Shown piece by piece: positions 39,651-50,442 of a stretch of DNA of 64,000 bases. Positions within the stretch are counted from its first letter, which is position 1. Each line of letters starts with the position of its first letter. Source of the stretch: Harmothoe impar (lineage: Eukaryota > Annelida > Polychaeta > Phyllodocida > Polynoidae). The notes under the pieces are model-generated. The model saw nothing but the letters and a program-made list of their open reading frames with translations, was not told the DNA's origin and did no database searches. The stretch covers positions 42,101,377 to 42,165,376 of the forward strand of contig OX381708.1 in the NCBI GenBank assembly GCA_947462335.1. Reading direction: 5' to 3'. Position numbers and translations under genes: made by a program.

Positions 39651-41979
39651 TCAGGCCTCTGATTGCAATTTGTTCGTCCGCATATTTTCTTTTCTCTGGC
39701 TCATGGTAGCGGCTGAGCGCGTCAGCCAGGGGGATGCTAGCACCGGGTTTGTGCCTGATCTCCAGGGCATGATCACCCACTGCGGCCTCCAGCCATAGCT
39801 GTCGCGAGCAGGCCGCCAGAGCTGGATCCTTTGTCCGGCCAGATCTTAGTGACGACGCCGAGGACATATTGTCAGTAAAGATGACAATCTTGAGGCCTGC
39901 AGTGAAAGCCGGCTTAAGGGTCCTGTAGGCCGTCACTATATTTACAGCCTCCAGCTGTGTGATGTTCGTGTACCGGGCACAGTGAGGGGCACTATACGGC
40001 AGGGTATAGCAGTCCTTGTCAGTGTTACCTCCACCAGCTTTTAGAGATGAGTCGCACTCCATGTGGTACTCTTCCAGATCTGGGTCGAGGAGGTGGACAC
40101 CGTTTGATAGTTCAGCATACATGCGGAACCATTTAACATCTGCCCTGAATGACACTGACAGGGGGGTGTTCCCACACTCTGGTGCCATTCTGAGTGTATC
40201 TAGGATACGGCATATGAAACGGCGTGCATGTATGACGCACTTGGAGATGTGCACCAACTTCCCCACCAGAGATTGGATCTGCTTCTTGGTTGCATCCGAT
40301 CTGTTGAGCCACAAGTCACACTCAGTCAGTACATCAGTGAGCTTGCGGGCAGGTACCGACAGGATCATAACGTCGGTGTCAATGTAAAAACCGAGCCATT
40401 CCATGCCGGTGCTAGGGGGGTGGCACTTGTGCTCAGCCAACTCTAGGCCCAGCCTGCAGGTCAAGGTCAGGAAGTCTTGGTAGGCCTTCCGGGCAAGCTC
40501 AGGGGTCGATTCAGCACCCACAAAGTCATCCAGATATGCCAAGGCCCAGTGTCCCCTCTGGCGCATGAGGTAAGTGACAGCGGCTGTGGTGCGCTGGCAT
40601 GCCATGCTGCTTAACCTGCAGCCGAAGGAGGGGCACAGGTCGATGTAGGTCAGGTCATCCACCTTGAAACCAAGGAGGGGTAGGTCACCAGGGTCACACC
40701 GGAGCTGTCTATAGGCGCGGGCCATGTCCGCCTTCCAGACCCAACAAGAGGGCCCAAGGGTGCGGACCCTGATGGCAAGGTCCTCTACGGATGGGAGGCA
40801 GTAGGGGCGGTGGCAACCTTCGAAGCAGTTCTTTGTGATGCCGGCATTCACGCTACTACCCTCAGGGTGGGTCAAGTCCAGAATAATTCTCCTGTCTGCT
40901 GAGTCCCTCTTGAGCTGGGTCAGGATAGGGGCCAGATGGGTCCATGGGACAAATGGGGGGTCCACAAATGGGCCAGCCAGGCCACCCAACAAGAGCTCTC
41001 TGTCAACAAAGTCCTGGATCTGCTTCTTATATGGGAGCGCAGAGGTGTGGTTTCCTGTGGCTGATACAGGGGGGGCTGATGCCGTGTAGCCCACCGGCCA
41101 GCCATAGCGAAGAAAGTCACACACCTCCCTGTCATGGTAACCCGCCAAGTCCTGGTCCCAGGCATCCAGATTGAGGGCCGAGGGGACTTGGATACGGGCG
41201 GCCATCCTATTAGGGAGGGCAGTTTCATTGATGGCAGTGTAGGCTTGGGCGTAGAAAGGGAATTCACTCCACTGTGCCGGGGCCAGCTTGGGCCAATATG
41301 TAGCACGGATGGGGGCAAATTGGACCGGGGTCGGGCCAATCAGAGTGGGCCGAAACTCTTCTACCAGAGTCAGGCCAGAGTCAGAGACGTCCGCGTGGGT
41401 GAGCAGATCATCATTGTAGTCACTTGGGAGGTGACACACATAAGGGGGGTCAACCTGAGTGCAGACAGGGGGCGTGGTCCCAGCTTTCTGTTGCACCGCA
41501 GGTGTAGATGTCTTGTGGGGGCCGATGCCCGGGCTGTGGGCCAGTGCCATCAGCTTATGCCCAATGCCAGGGGGGGCAGAGCCAACAGCTTGTGGCCCGG
41601 CAGCCTGGGGGGCGGGGGTCGGTGGAGCAACAGGCCTGCACTGGTACATGTTGGGGACACTCGGCCGTACCGGTACAGTGACTGAGCTCTTAAGACTATT
41701 TACAGAAGTAAATGCCCCAGCGGTCCCAGGTGGGCGTGGCGCAGCACCGAGGGGCTGGGGGTTGAAGGGCCGAGCATTTGGGTCCATGCCAGGCTTATGG
41801 TGATCAGGTGCAGTGAGTCCAGGGACATGAAAGGAGTGGTCAGCAGGGGGGAATGCACGGGATGTCACAGCACACCTAGTAGTTAGGCTGGTCCTGTCCG
41901 GCCTGTTGGCGAAAGAACTGACCACCCCTAGCATAGCTGGCTCTGGCCTGAGTTGAACTGGGAGCTTTGGCACCTCAAA
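39604..41979 (-). CDS. Ngaro ORF2, reverse transcriptase and RNase H
   Basis: The frame is open from 41979, overlaps ORF1 by 52 nt, and has no ATG before 41934. Residues here count from the GTG codon at 41973. Residues 1-200 are a Pro/Ala-rich linker. The RT domain spans about 300-560, with RRIILDLTHPEGSSVN (finger region), VWKADMARAYRQL (motif A, catalytic Asp), PSFGCRLSSMACQR (motif B) and YLDD at 480-483 (motif C, the metal-binding Asp pair). RNase H follows at about 630-760 with D641 (MECDSS), E675 (TQLEAVN), D701 (FTDNMSS) and D751 (LADALSRY), a complete acidic set. The enzyme would copy element RNA into DNA. No protease or DDE integrase domain is present. The last 47 nt overlap the open frame of the recombinase ORF in a different frame. 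Nothing looks broken. Confidence 0.93.
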   Translation of the reverse strand, partial: FEVPKLPVQLRPEPAMLGVVSSFANRPDRTSLTTRCAVTSRAFPPADHSFHVPGLTAPDHHKPGMDPNARPFNPQPLGAAPRPPGTAGAFTSVNSLKSSVTVPVRPSVPNMYQCRPVAPPTPAPQAAGPQAVGSAPPGIGHKLMALAHSPGIGPHKTSTPAVQQKAGTTPPVCTQVDPPYVCHLPSDYNDDLLTHADVSDSGLTLVEEFRPTLIGPTPVQFAPIRATYWPKLAPAQWSEFPFYAQAYTAINETALPNRMAARIQVPSALNLDAWDQDLAGYHDREVCDFLRYGWPVGYTASAPPVSATGNHTSALPYKKQIQDFVDRELLLGGLAGPFVDPPFVPWTHLAPILTQLKRDSADRRIILDLTHPEGSSVNAGITKNCFEGCHRPYCLPSVEDLAIRVRTLGPSCWVWKADMARAYRQLRCDPGDLPLLGFKVDDLTYIDLCPSFGCRLSSMACQRTTAAVTYLMRQRGHWALAYLDDFVGAESTPELARKAYQDFLTLTCRLGLELAEHKCHPPSTGMEWLGFYIDTDVMILSVPARKLTDVLTECDLWLNRSDATKKQIQSLVGKLVHISKCVIHARRFICRILDTLRMAPECGNTPLSVSFRADVKWFRMYAELSNGVHLLDPDLEEYHMECDSSLKAGGGNTDKDCYTLPYSAPHCARYTNITQLEAVNIVTAYRTLKPAFTAGLKIVIFTDNMSSASSLRSGRTKDPALAACSRQLWLEAAVGDHALEIRHKPGASIPLADALSRYHEPEKRKYADEQIAIRGLTLKEPALPHPFFTKI

Positions 41980-43121
41980 TCATGAATTGCACTAGCATCG
42001 GTGACCCAGTTTAGCCTGCCTGTGGCGATTCTGGTCAGCACACACTCAGACCAATCTCTCACCTGGCCCCAGTGGTATTCCGCTGCATCTTCAATGACGT
42101 GAAAGAAATGCTTTGCAATCGGAGACCTGACCTCAGGAGGGGTCTGGGGGTCACGCATTAATCTCACAAGGCCATACAAGTACTCAGCTGGACTGAGCGA
42201 GGAGAGGGACGTTTTAGTGCACAGAGGCCCTCTTGTTATATAATCGTGAGGGTGGGTGTGCCTACCTTTGATTGCTGATAGCTGGTGGGCAGTGTTGGAC
42301 AGGAGCACCTGCACCTGTTGATTGACAGCCGGGTTGGCAGCCTGGGCAGCATTCAGGGGGAGGGGGCCATACCCCGTGACAGGTGGAGCAGCAGCCTGGA
42401 GGAAGGCGACGAGGTCGTCCTCTGTTGACAGCGATGGAGCCGGGACAGCCCCGCCTTGGTTGGCCATCGGGGGCGGTGGCGGGTATGGCGGCACGGCGCC
42501 CCGGTAGTTGTGGGCACCGCCCGGGTACATGTGCGGAGCGTAGTATGGTGCATACCTAGTACCAGGATCCAAGCCTGTAGCAGGCGCAGGTGGTGCCTTG
42601 CCGCCTGCAGGGGGACGACTTTCATAAGGCAGGAATAAAGCCGGAGTAGTGACCGGGGCAGTGACCGCTGTGACCGAAGCCGTGAGGTCGATGGCCTGCG
42701 GGGTCGTGACAGCAACATTGACAGCAGGGTTGTTTACCACGCTGACAGGGGCGATAATAGGGGTACTCACTGGGATAACAGACGGCGTGGTTGTTGTCAG
42801 CACGGGAGTCTGGATGCCTTTTGTCGCAGGGGGAGGGGCCGCCTTGTCTGGGACGAGAACGGTGAGCTTTTCCAGCATAGTATTGGATATGCCTTCAACC
42901 GATACAACACGTGTCTTAAGCTCACCAAATTCTGTTTCCAGCGCGGCCACGCGTCCCGTCAGGAGACTTGACGGCGTTGCCGGAGTCGGGGTGGCCGGCA
43001 GCGGGGGCGGCTGAGTCGCCTTCTTCGCCGCTGCAGCCTTAGAAGTGGGCTTTTTAACCCTTCCCGACGTCCTATTAGGGGTAGTCGCCTTCTTGGTTGT
43101 CTTAGCCCTTGTTCCGGCCAT
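41928..43121 (-). CDS. Ngaro ORF1, Gag-like protein (397 aa)
   Basis: The ATG lies 38 nt inside the A1 repeat and has A at -3 and G at +4, a good animal start context. The product begins with a basic Lys/Thr/Ala-rich tail (about residues 1-40). A heptad-like segment, RVAALETEFGELKTRVVSVE, follows at about 57-76 and could be a short coiled coil. The middle (about 95-260) is low-complexity Pro/Ala/Thr/Val. A more structured C-terminal part, from about 270, contains YLYGLVRLMRDPQTPPEVR. No CCHC zinc knuckle is visible. By position and composition this is the nucleocapsid-like ORF1 of a DIRS/Ngaro element, inferred to package the RNA; the primary sequence alone would not identify it. Its TAG stop overlaps the first ATG of the next ORF. 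Confidence 0.8.
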   Translation of the reverse strand: MAGTRAKTTKKATTPNRTSGRVKKPTSKAAAAKKATQPPPLPATPTPATPSSLLTGRVAALETEFGELKTRVVSVEGISNTMLEKLTVLVPDKAAPPPATKGIQTPVLTTTTPSVIPVSTPIIAPVSVVNNPAVNVAVTTPQAIDLTASVTAVTAPVTTPALFLPYESRPPAGGKAPPAPATGLDPGTRYAPYYAPHMYPGGAHNYRGAVPPYPPPPPMANQGGAVPAPSLSTEDDLVAFLQAAAPPVTGYGPLPLNAAQAANPAVNQQVQVLLSNTAHQLSAIKGRHTHPHDYITRGPLCTKTSLSSLSPAEYLYGLVRLMRDPQTPPEVRSPIAKHFFHVIEDAAEYHWGQVRDWSECVLTRIATGRLNWVTDASAIHDLRCQSSQFNSGQSQLC

Positions 43122-43158
43122 CTTTGACTAGCGTAAAATGAGTGAAAACTTATAAAAT

Positions 43159-43323
43159 TCAATAAAATTCCCAAACACGTTCTTGGTCGAGGAAAGGTGG
43201 GACGCTAGTAGTGACGTCACAGCCTCCGCGGATTGTCCTGCAGGCGGCGCGTCGGTGTTTTGCCGCCACGGTGTAGTCCCCCGCCCCGACCATTATTCAG
43301 GAATTCAAGAATTCCTGGACAAT
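43159..43323 (-). repeat. Ngaro A1 split direct repeat (5' end)
   Basis: This is the 165-bp outer repeat, identical to A2 (38308-38472) except at one site (CCTCCGCGG here, CCTCCGTGG in A2). It contains a GC-rich stretch and, near its outer end, the palindrome CAGGAATTCAAGAATTCCTG (43298-43317), followed by GAC and the AAT (ATT on the minus strand) at 43321-43323 that is shared with the target. The promoter for genomic RNA would be expected here, but I see no TATA box. Confidence 0.92.
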
Positions 43324-46300
43324 TATGTGGCGTCAAATACAGTTCAGTTGAAGATTCTGTTCTAAGGTCCAGTGACAATTATTTTGTTTGCATTGTCACA
43401 AATTAAGACACTGTTCGTCTCCATGAGACGTGTCAACCTTTTTTTAAATTGTATATGGATAACATGAAAAGAAGTAGTCTACTTATACGGCTGATAGAAG
43501 ATCAGATAAGCTGCTCATTTGATATGGTTTATAGTTATGAAACTGCAATATTTCATCATACTCTTGGGTATTCATAGACATGAGTATGGTTAATTCCTTT
43601 TGACTTGATTTAGATGAACAAAGTGTTGCATTCTACAGGACGTCATAACGCCACGACCAAGGAACTTCCTAATGGGTTTTTAAGACTCATTTTCATTAAG
43701 TTCCTATCTTCATTAAAGAAAGATAAAATAAGGATCAATCTAGCAACCTTCCTATGTCTCACTAGGTTAGGGCTACCAGTTGTAGTACTTCACACCTGAT
43801 GGTCCCCATAATGGTGTTACTGGAGGTGCTTTTTATTAGTGAGGCAGGCACAGGGCCTAACTGCTTGGCAGTGTGCTGATGAGTTTCTAGTATATAGTAC
43901 AGGGGTGACAAGGACGAGATAGCACCACTGGGGATGCTATCAAGTGGTTGATCCCTGTGCTTGGAGGTGATAGATACTGAACAGTCTACAGACAGGCCCC
44001 ACTGGTGATTTCATAGGGGGAGGGGAAGTAAGGAGTAAGGTTTAGAAGTAATAGACGGTCCCACCTAAATAGCCTACTGAGACTAGTATAACCGAGGTCC
44101 CTGGTCTATATGCCTCAGGTTCTCAGTACTTTTACTGTTCCCAGAACGTACTAGTCATTAGAAGTTAGCTAAACGGATTAGTTTAAAATGCTGGTTTAAT
44201 GCCTGGCGTACACCATTCCTGCTCCTATATTACAAGAGACACCTAGGCTGCGACAACATGTTATGCGCTTTTCTAAATCGAGAAATAAAGCATGATATGA
44301 CAAAATTCCTGGTCAATTATGCATCAGGAAGTAGTAAAGTGTCAATAATAGACATACCTGTGGCCATAATCATTACCAGGATTTGGTAACATTAAAGTCA
44401 TTGCAAAATTAACGTGTCAATTGACTGCAGGCTCTAAGTGTATGTTACCTTATTCATTAATTAACTCTTTCTCTTTCAAATGCATCTTCGATTCTAAAAC
44501 ATTGCTCGTGCATGTCTGCGCCCTCAGCAAATGGCATGTGGACAAATCCTTCTTCTTAAACAGATAAGATAAGTAGATTGGGTTGTAGCCTTTATGACTA
44601 AATTAAAGATTTTATTTCCCATAGCGGGAAGATGGTCTTTCTTAATGGCTGGTTTTACGATGCACTATATGCCTTGGAAATCAATAAAAATTGAGCCATG
44701 GAGCATTTGTCTCATAAAAGGCAGCGGGCCAAGGTTTGTCACTTAGGCTTTTGTGTTTTCATGGACAATTAAGCATGAAAGGAGTGTAGTAAATTTTGAT
44801 AAATAATGAACATGGTTCTTAACTCCTAAGCCGCCCCTCTGATGTCTATATCTCTTTTTGCTTTTGAGGCATTGGTGCTATCAATCAATTAATGCAAAAT
44901 ATATTAGGTCTTAGCATAATTACAACGACCTTTTTATTGACGTATTTTCTTGGCACAAAGGAGACCTTCAAACGTCGCCATACCTCAATCATTTGGATGT
45001 ACTCAACCCATTATTTATGAATACAGGTTAAGAACTAAATTTAAAATGCTTTGCAAACTCATAATTATTACTGCTTTACACAACATAAGCTATGCATGCT
45101 CACATTGCATGGGTGCCCTGATTCAATGTATATGCACTGCACTAACAACTGAAGTGGAGCATTAGAAACAACTTCTGGAGATTAATTTGTTTTTCTCATA
45201 CATTAATTTTATCGATTTCAGTTGCATAATTATGGCTTGGTCTACACAACTACCTGGTAGGAAAAATGAATTTCACCCCCCCCCCCCCCACCCTACTTTA
45301 CATAGCAGTATAAATAAGGAAAACATTAAATGCATTTTCCTGTTTGTGTAGACCAAGTATTATTCAACCCCCCCTCCCCCCCAACCGTCCAATTAAACAT
45401 TATCCTATACCCCTGATCTCCCAGTAACTTTAGGACAGCCAAAGGGACCACTGCACACTTCAAGCGCTCTACTTTACCGCCCCAAACCTCCCGCCTGCTG
45501 CTGACCCTACCACTGCCTATTTCACACTTTACTGGGCACCTATACGCCACCTCTTCTCCCTGACCTACTTCCTGTTATCTTGGTCTGCTGTAATGTATTC
45601 AGAACGAAATTTACTCCCTGTACTCGAGATATTATAGGAGGTGAAAATACCCTTGGGAATCCCTTTGATATCCCACTAAGATAACCTGGGGACTTTGGGG
45701 GCGTTGGGTCATTGATGTACTATGATCAGGTGCACAATCTGTTGAGTGGAAACAGCCCTCACTAACCCATATTTGAAGATTGAGATTTTCTGAGGAATCC
45801 CATTATTGGAATTCCAAATATAAAAGAACAATTAATACAGAAGGGAAGTTGCTAAGGCTACTGTCAGAGGTACTTAGGGATCCGAGGTGGTAGGTGTTTG
45901 AAGTAGTGAGGGTCAACGGAATAATGTGCTTCCTATAGACATGCACTAATTAATCACTTGTCTAGCCACTCTAAAGCAAATACCTCTTTCTACTACAGGT
46001 CAATTGATACTTTACTCCATAATATAAAACAATTATTATGGATTCAGACTCCACATATCCTACAATTAATCCTGCCTTATGTCTCCATTTGAAGGCTACT
46101 AAACAAGCACTGTGGCAGTAAAGCCCCTCCTTCCAACACCCTGGCGCACACTGCTCTGCCCCCAGACGTGCTGGTCGGTGATTTACCGTCCCCTTTAGTG
46201 GTGGTTAACATGGTGAAGTCCCCTGCCCTATTGCCTCTCTCACATTCTGCCTCCAACCTTTTTTGGGGTCTCTTCTTTAGTTTATACTCATACATGACGG

Positions 46301-47876
46301 CTTTTTACTCACCCAGCTGCCAATCACTAATGAACAGCTCATACCATGCATTGCAGGTCTTGAACCAAAAATAATTCCCCAGGTCCCTCTGAACTGCTCT
46401 AAATTCCAAGCAATTCCAAGCAATTTTCCCCAATATGATTTAACCAACGCAATTTGCTTCATTACCATTCAAATCTTGGCATCTGCCTTCTCTATCTACT
46501 GACAGAGGTCTTAATCAACATACCAATGCCCCTCCCTCTACTCTCTCATTTCAATTTGCCACCCTTCACTGGTGTTGCCATTTCACACTACCTCAACCAC
46601 CTTCAATATGAGTAAGGCCGTCAATCAGATTCCTCCACCAACAAAAGCCTCTACCAAAGCCCCCTCCCTACACCCCTATACGTCTTTATCACACCTCTAA
46701 GGCTAAGTAAAATTGCCCAACAAGCCCTAATAAGGAGGGCCTGAAGTGAGTGATTGCTCTTCTATTGCTCCTTTAAACAGCTCGCTAGCCTGGTGATTTG
46801 GTATGGAGAAGGGAGCATGGTGATGACAATTTGGGACCAGCATTTATTGACAGACGTGGCACAAAACTTTGTTAGGACTAGTATAATGCCTATGAATTAT
46901 AATTATTTGTTGGGTTGGCAAAAAGAAATGCAATGTGTGTTTCAGCTTACCTAGCAAAACATAGCAAATTGTAGCATCCACTTTTTGGAAAAAGAAAATT
47001 AGATATTTTTTAGCCATTTACAGACGACAGGTCTAAACAAATGGTGCAAGATGCACACAGATCTCTGTGCACGTTATTATCCCCACGCCTTAACGTTGGT
47101 AGGAAACCCTCTACAACGTTATCATACGCACCACCAGATATCAGAACTTATCCCATGAAATTTGTGCAATGGTTTATTCACTTTATTTGAAACCCTAAAA
47201 GTTAAGGACCCTTTCATAGTTAACTATAGTTATTATACCTACTATATAGCATGGGACTTCAAGGCACATACCTGTACTTAACACTGCATTAAATCCAAAC
47301 ATGGTGGTGAATAGCTGTAATTAAGTGATACAGCTACAATCTCCATCTTATCTTAAGCTTGGAAGTATTTAATGGACCATTCTTTGATCTAATCACCATT
47401 TTACCCAAAGACTGATTAGGTTGGCTCTATACTCGAATTCCAAGATGGCAGCATGATAGAGTAGCAACACATTACAATTCTTTACTGACATAAAATAACC
47501 ACTCCATCACTTACTCATCCATCTGGTAAGACACTTTAATGTTCATCACAGCACTGCTAAGCTGGTTTGTTAAAATTAAAGGGCCATCAGTTGTGTTCTA
47601 TAGTCTTGATGGATGAGTGTGTCAAGGTGGTCTTGGTGGTTTAGCAGCTATGGTGTCTTGTAATCTATTTTGTGCTAATGTATCATGTTGATATAAACAG
47701 GCAGGAGGTATGGGAAGTGATAAGCATTGGTGGCTGTGTTATATTATGCTATATGTCGCAATGCTTCTGTTGACATTATTGTTGTGGTCTAGAATTGTGA
47801 ATAAATTGATTGAGATCTATATTTATTTGTGAATTAGTCATCATTCCTTTTGATTAGGAGGTGTGAATGCATGTTG

Positions 47877-48706
47877 AGTGCAGCTAGAACATTGATAAGG
47901 TGGCGGACTGTACAAAGTAAATTGCACTAGCTACAGTCTGCACCACAAGTGTCGGCTCACCTGCACAGGAACGTGTATCACAAGGTATGTAATGGATGGA
48001 TTGGTCTATTCTGTATACAAGTGGTGTAAATTGAACGCAGTTTGAGAAATATAGGAAGTATTTCAAAAGGATCATTTATGACTTGTACCATATACTATAC
48101 TTTCAACTTTGCGCACTAGGGTATCAAAGGAAGCACGTCTTGTATGAGCAGGTGCACTTAAATGGGAAATTAAGACAGATTGATCCTTGTGAAACATTGC
48201 ACATAATATTGATCTGCGAGTGATCAACTAAACGGTCACTGACTGAGTCTACCCATTTGAGTGTGCGCAATGTAATGATACTGTTGCTAATTTTGAGCTT
48301 ATTTATCATAGACACGTTTAGCAACTTTGTGTATAGTTTATGCCATATGCCCAACATAATATCACAATATGAATTCTCTATAAGCATATTCTAGGCCATG
48401 TGATTGAGGTACTGCAAAAAATGTGGAAATGTTTTTTAAGTTTAGATATAAAGAATATAGGGAATGATATTACCCCCCCCCCCCCCCATATGGCATTTTG
48501 AAACATCTTTCTTCCCAGTGAAATCATATCACCCCTCAAAATCATTCTTAAGTCCTCAAAAATACTTCCTTTACATAGATCAATTTCAGCCCTTGTGAAA
48601 AACATTCCTGGCCACCTCAACCTGCACTCCTACATGCCCGGCAGTACCACCACACACTTGTGTACCACTATTGTAACATCCATGGCAAGACAACCGATAA
48701 TCTTAC
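47877..48706 (+). pseudogene. Broken paralogue of the cysteine-rich exon
   Basis: Two pieces match the exon at 17.6-18.0 kb. The first (about 47.88-47.97 kb) includes CTGCACCACAAGTGTCGGCT; the second (48608-48706) includes CACCTCAACCTGCACTCCTA and GGCAAGACAACCGATAA. About 640 bp of foreign sequence separates them exactly where the intact copy reads ACAGGCCACC. The 5' part of the exon and the splice acceptor are deleted, and a 260-bp inverted-repeat element cuts off the 3' part. It cannot encode the protein. The flanks on both sides also match D1 (16.98-17.2 and 18.75-19.0 kb), so this copy arose with the whole block and not by retrotransposition. Confidence 0.75.
47970..48607. mobile_element. 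Inverted-repeat insertion in the pseudogene
   Basis: The insertion is defined by comparison with the intact exon. Its ends are imperfect inverted repeats: AGGAACGTGTATCACAAGG on the left against AGGAATGTTTTTCACAAGG (reverse complement of the right end). A C-run lies at 48474-48487. I see no transposase frame, so it is probably a non-autonomous DNA transposon. The target-site duplication is unclear. Confidence 0.55.
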
Positions 48707-48972
48707 ACTCAAAAAGTGAACTTGTCTCCAGACTCTTCCAAGTGACGGTCCTAAAATAAACAAGTTGAAAACTTGTCTAAGTGACAAGGAAGTGGGTCTG
48801 CTAGCTGGAGATAGAAGACCCACTTGGCATGTGCCAGCCCAAAATCCAACATTTGCCAGCTCCAGATTTTATTTGTGGGATGGTAACCTGGTAGGTTAGA
48901 CAACTTTTGACTCATTTATTTTATGATAGTCACTTCGACGAGTCTGGAGACAAGTTCACTTTTTCAGTTAGG
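48707..48972. mobile_element. MITE with long terminal inverted repeats in the pseudogene
   Basis: The left arm AAAAAGTGAACTTGTCTCCA and onward is repeated in inverse at about 48900-48965, with similarity over about 70 bp. TTA occurs on both outer sides and may be the target duplication. It is non-coding and about 260 bp long, typical of a miniature inverted-repeat element. It interrupts the duplicated exon just after ACCGATAA. Confidence 0.7.
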
Positions 48973-49299
48973 GTAAAATACAAGCAGAAAGCACTGACCA
49001 AATAATTACCTGCAGGACCTCTGAGGTTATGAGTAACCTCTAAGCCTTGACCTGGCCCGGGGGAGATGCCCTGGACAGAAATCAGGTAAACGGATAAGGA
49101 TCAAACCGGGTGCCTGGAGATTGGATCCTGAAGGTTGATCTAGGCAGTAATGATGTGCCATGAACTGCTCAACTCACAACCTAAACCCATGTACACACAT
49201 TGGGTACTGAACTGGGATGAAGGGATTTCAGTGGATAGCACAATAATTGTCATATTCAATAACTAGTTCTATTCAGATTTTGCAACTGTATCAGCCGAT

Positions 49300-50440
49300 A
49301 GTCCACAGGAAACGCACTGGGTAAAGTGTATAGACTTTATGATAATCTGTTGACAAAGATTACATTTTCATAATACTTCCCAATGTTTTCGAATGAGTTG
49401 GATAAATGCTACATCTGTTTCCGACCATTGCACATTTTGTATAGCTTCATGTACATGCTTCTGTGCATAGCTGTCTTGTCTTGCATTGATTCTTTATAAG
49501 GTTTGGCACGTGCGCAGGGAAACCAGAAATGCTATAGCGCCTATGTAAGTTATATTATAATATACTCTGCTTCCTCCTTTTCAGGACATCCTCGGAGGAG
49601 CGTGATTGCATGAGATTAAATTGAAATACTTTGGGAATTTGCGATCACCAGTAGTATGTTGGGCCTGATTACCCTCCTGCATCTCGCTCAATGTGAGCTT
49701 TCCCAGCCAGAACATTCCCATAATCCCACCCTCATTTCCGTGCACCAATATCACTTGTGACAGGTGACGGAATTCCCTTGGTACGGAGTACACCAAAGAA
49801 GGATTGACAATTTGTTTCCTGCCCCCCAAATTTACCACCACCCACCATGCACACACTACCTTCATTGTATCACATCCATATAACATGTTCACTTCCTGTT
49901 GTATCATGGCCTCCACCCCCACCATACCCGAGCCCCTGAGTGGGTACCCAGAACTTTGGCCGTGTTGCCGTGTCGGATTTAAGCAAAAGGGCCGTGTCAC
50001 TGTGTCGATTTTTATTCCATACATAGCTATACTTTCTACTCAATCTTATCATGTCCGTCGATTTTTAAAAGGGCCGTGTCGCCTGTGTCGATTTTTAAAA
50101 GGGCTGTGTCGCCCTTGTTGCCTGTGTCGATTTTTACCCATAGAGAGGCACACCCGTTCCCTTGACCCTCATCTCAGTCACCCTTGTACTCTCTGTAACA
50201 CCATTACTTCCTTCCCTCCATCCCAATACCCCACTTTTACTCCAGCATCCCTTCCTCTCTGCCCCTGGGCCACATGTTCAGAGATCTGAGCCAACATTCT
50301 GAGAAGCATGAGCAAATATATAGCCGTTTAAAACTATATCTATTTAAGAGTAACACCAATGTTAACTAAGGGAGTGGGCTATGTCTGTATAGCGTGTTAT
50401 TTGATTATTGTATTTCCATAACATCTTGTGTTCAAATTTC
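49300..50440. other. No gene seen before the 128-bp repeats
   Basis: Overlapping ORFs on both strands at 49.6-50.3 kb are about 150 codons long but have no recognisable domain; one runs through short tandem repeats. Confidence 0.45.
50050..50140. repeat. Short tandem repeats, GTCGATTTTTAAAAGGG type
   Basis: Three related copies of GTGTCGATTTTTAAAAGGGC, plus partial copies from 49.97 kb. They lie between non-coding flanks. Confidence 0.7.
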
Positions 50441-50442
50441 CC

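Larger units (their letters stand above)
38083..43320 (-). mobile_element. Ngaro-type tyrosine-recombinase retrotransposon, apparently complete
   Basis: Read on the minus strand the order is A1 (43323-43159), Gag-like ORF, RT/RNase H ORF, tyrosine recombinase ORF, B1 (38625-38473), A2 (38472-38308), a 72-bp spacer, then B2 (38235-38083). This A1-ORFs-B1-A2-B2 layout of split direct repeats is the hallmark of Ngaro elements; DIRS1 elements instead have inverted terminal repeats. Recombinase-type retrotransposons lack a DDE integrase and a protease and integrate a circular DNA copy by site-specific recombination. A copies differ at one position (C/T) and B copies at two, so the insertion is recent. 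All three ORFs are unbroken. I found no methyltransferase domain, as expected for Ngaro rather than DIRS. The element sits inside paralogous block D3, whose divergence from D1 is far greater, so it arrived after the duplication. Confidence 0.93.
36850..49300. repeat. Paralogous block D3
   Basis: This block is collinear with D1 from about 12.2 to 19.0 kb. The Ngaro element splits it between 38.08 and 43.32 kb. It holds the broken copy of the cysteine-rich exon. The segment 37060-37330, with ATGAATACCATCTCTGAAAT, has relatives at 12.3-12.57 kb and 30.7-30.88 kb, a three-copy family. Confidence 0.75.

Noticed and set aside
39133..41803. Several plus-strand ORFs of 70-183 codons inside the retrotransposon
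   Set aside because: They are antisense shadows of the RT and recombinase genes, kept open by the GC-rich codon use there.
46077..46374. ORFs on both strands at 46.1-46.4 kb, partly similar in translation to 16.1-16.4 kb
   Set aside because: The similarity follows from the DNA duplication, both strands are equally similar, and neither extends as a domain.
49581..50289. ORFs of about 150 codons on both strands as genes
   Set aside because: They overlap each other, contain short tandem repeats, and show no domain, splice context or coding composition.
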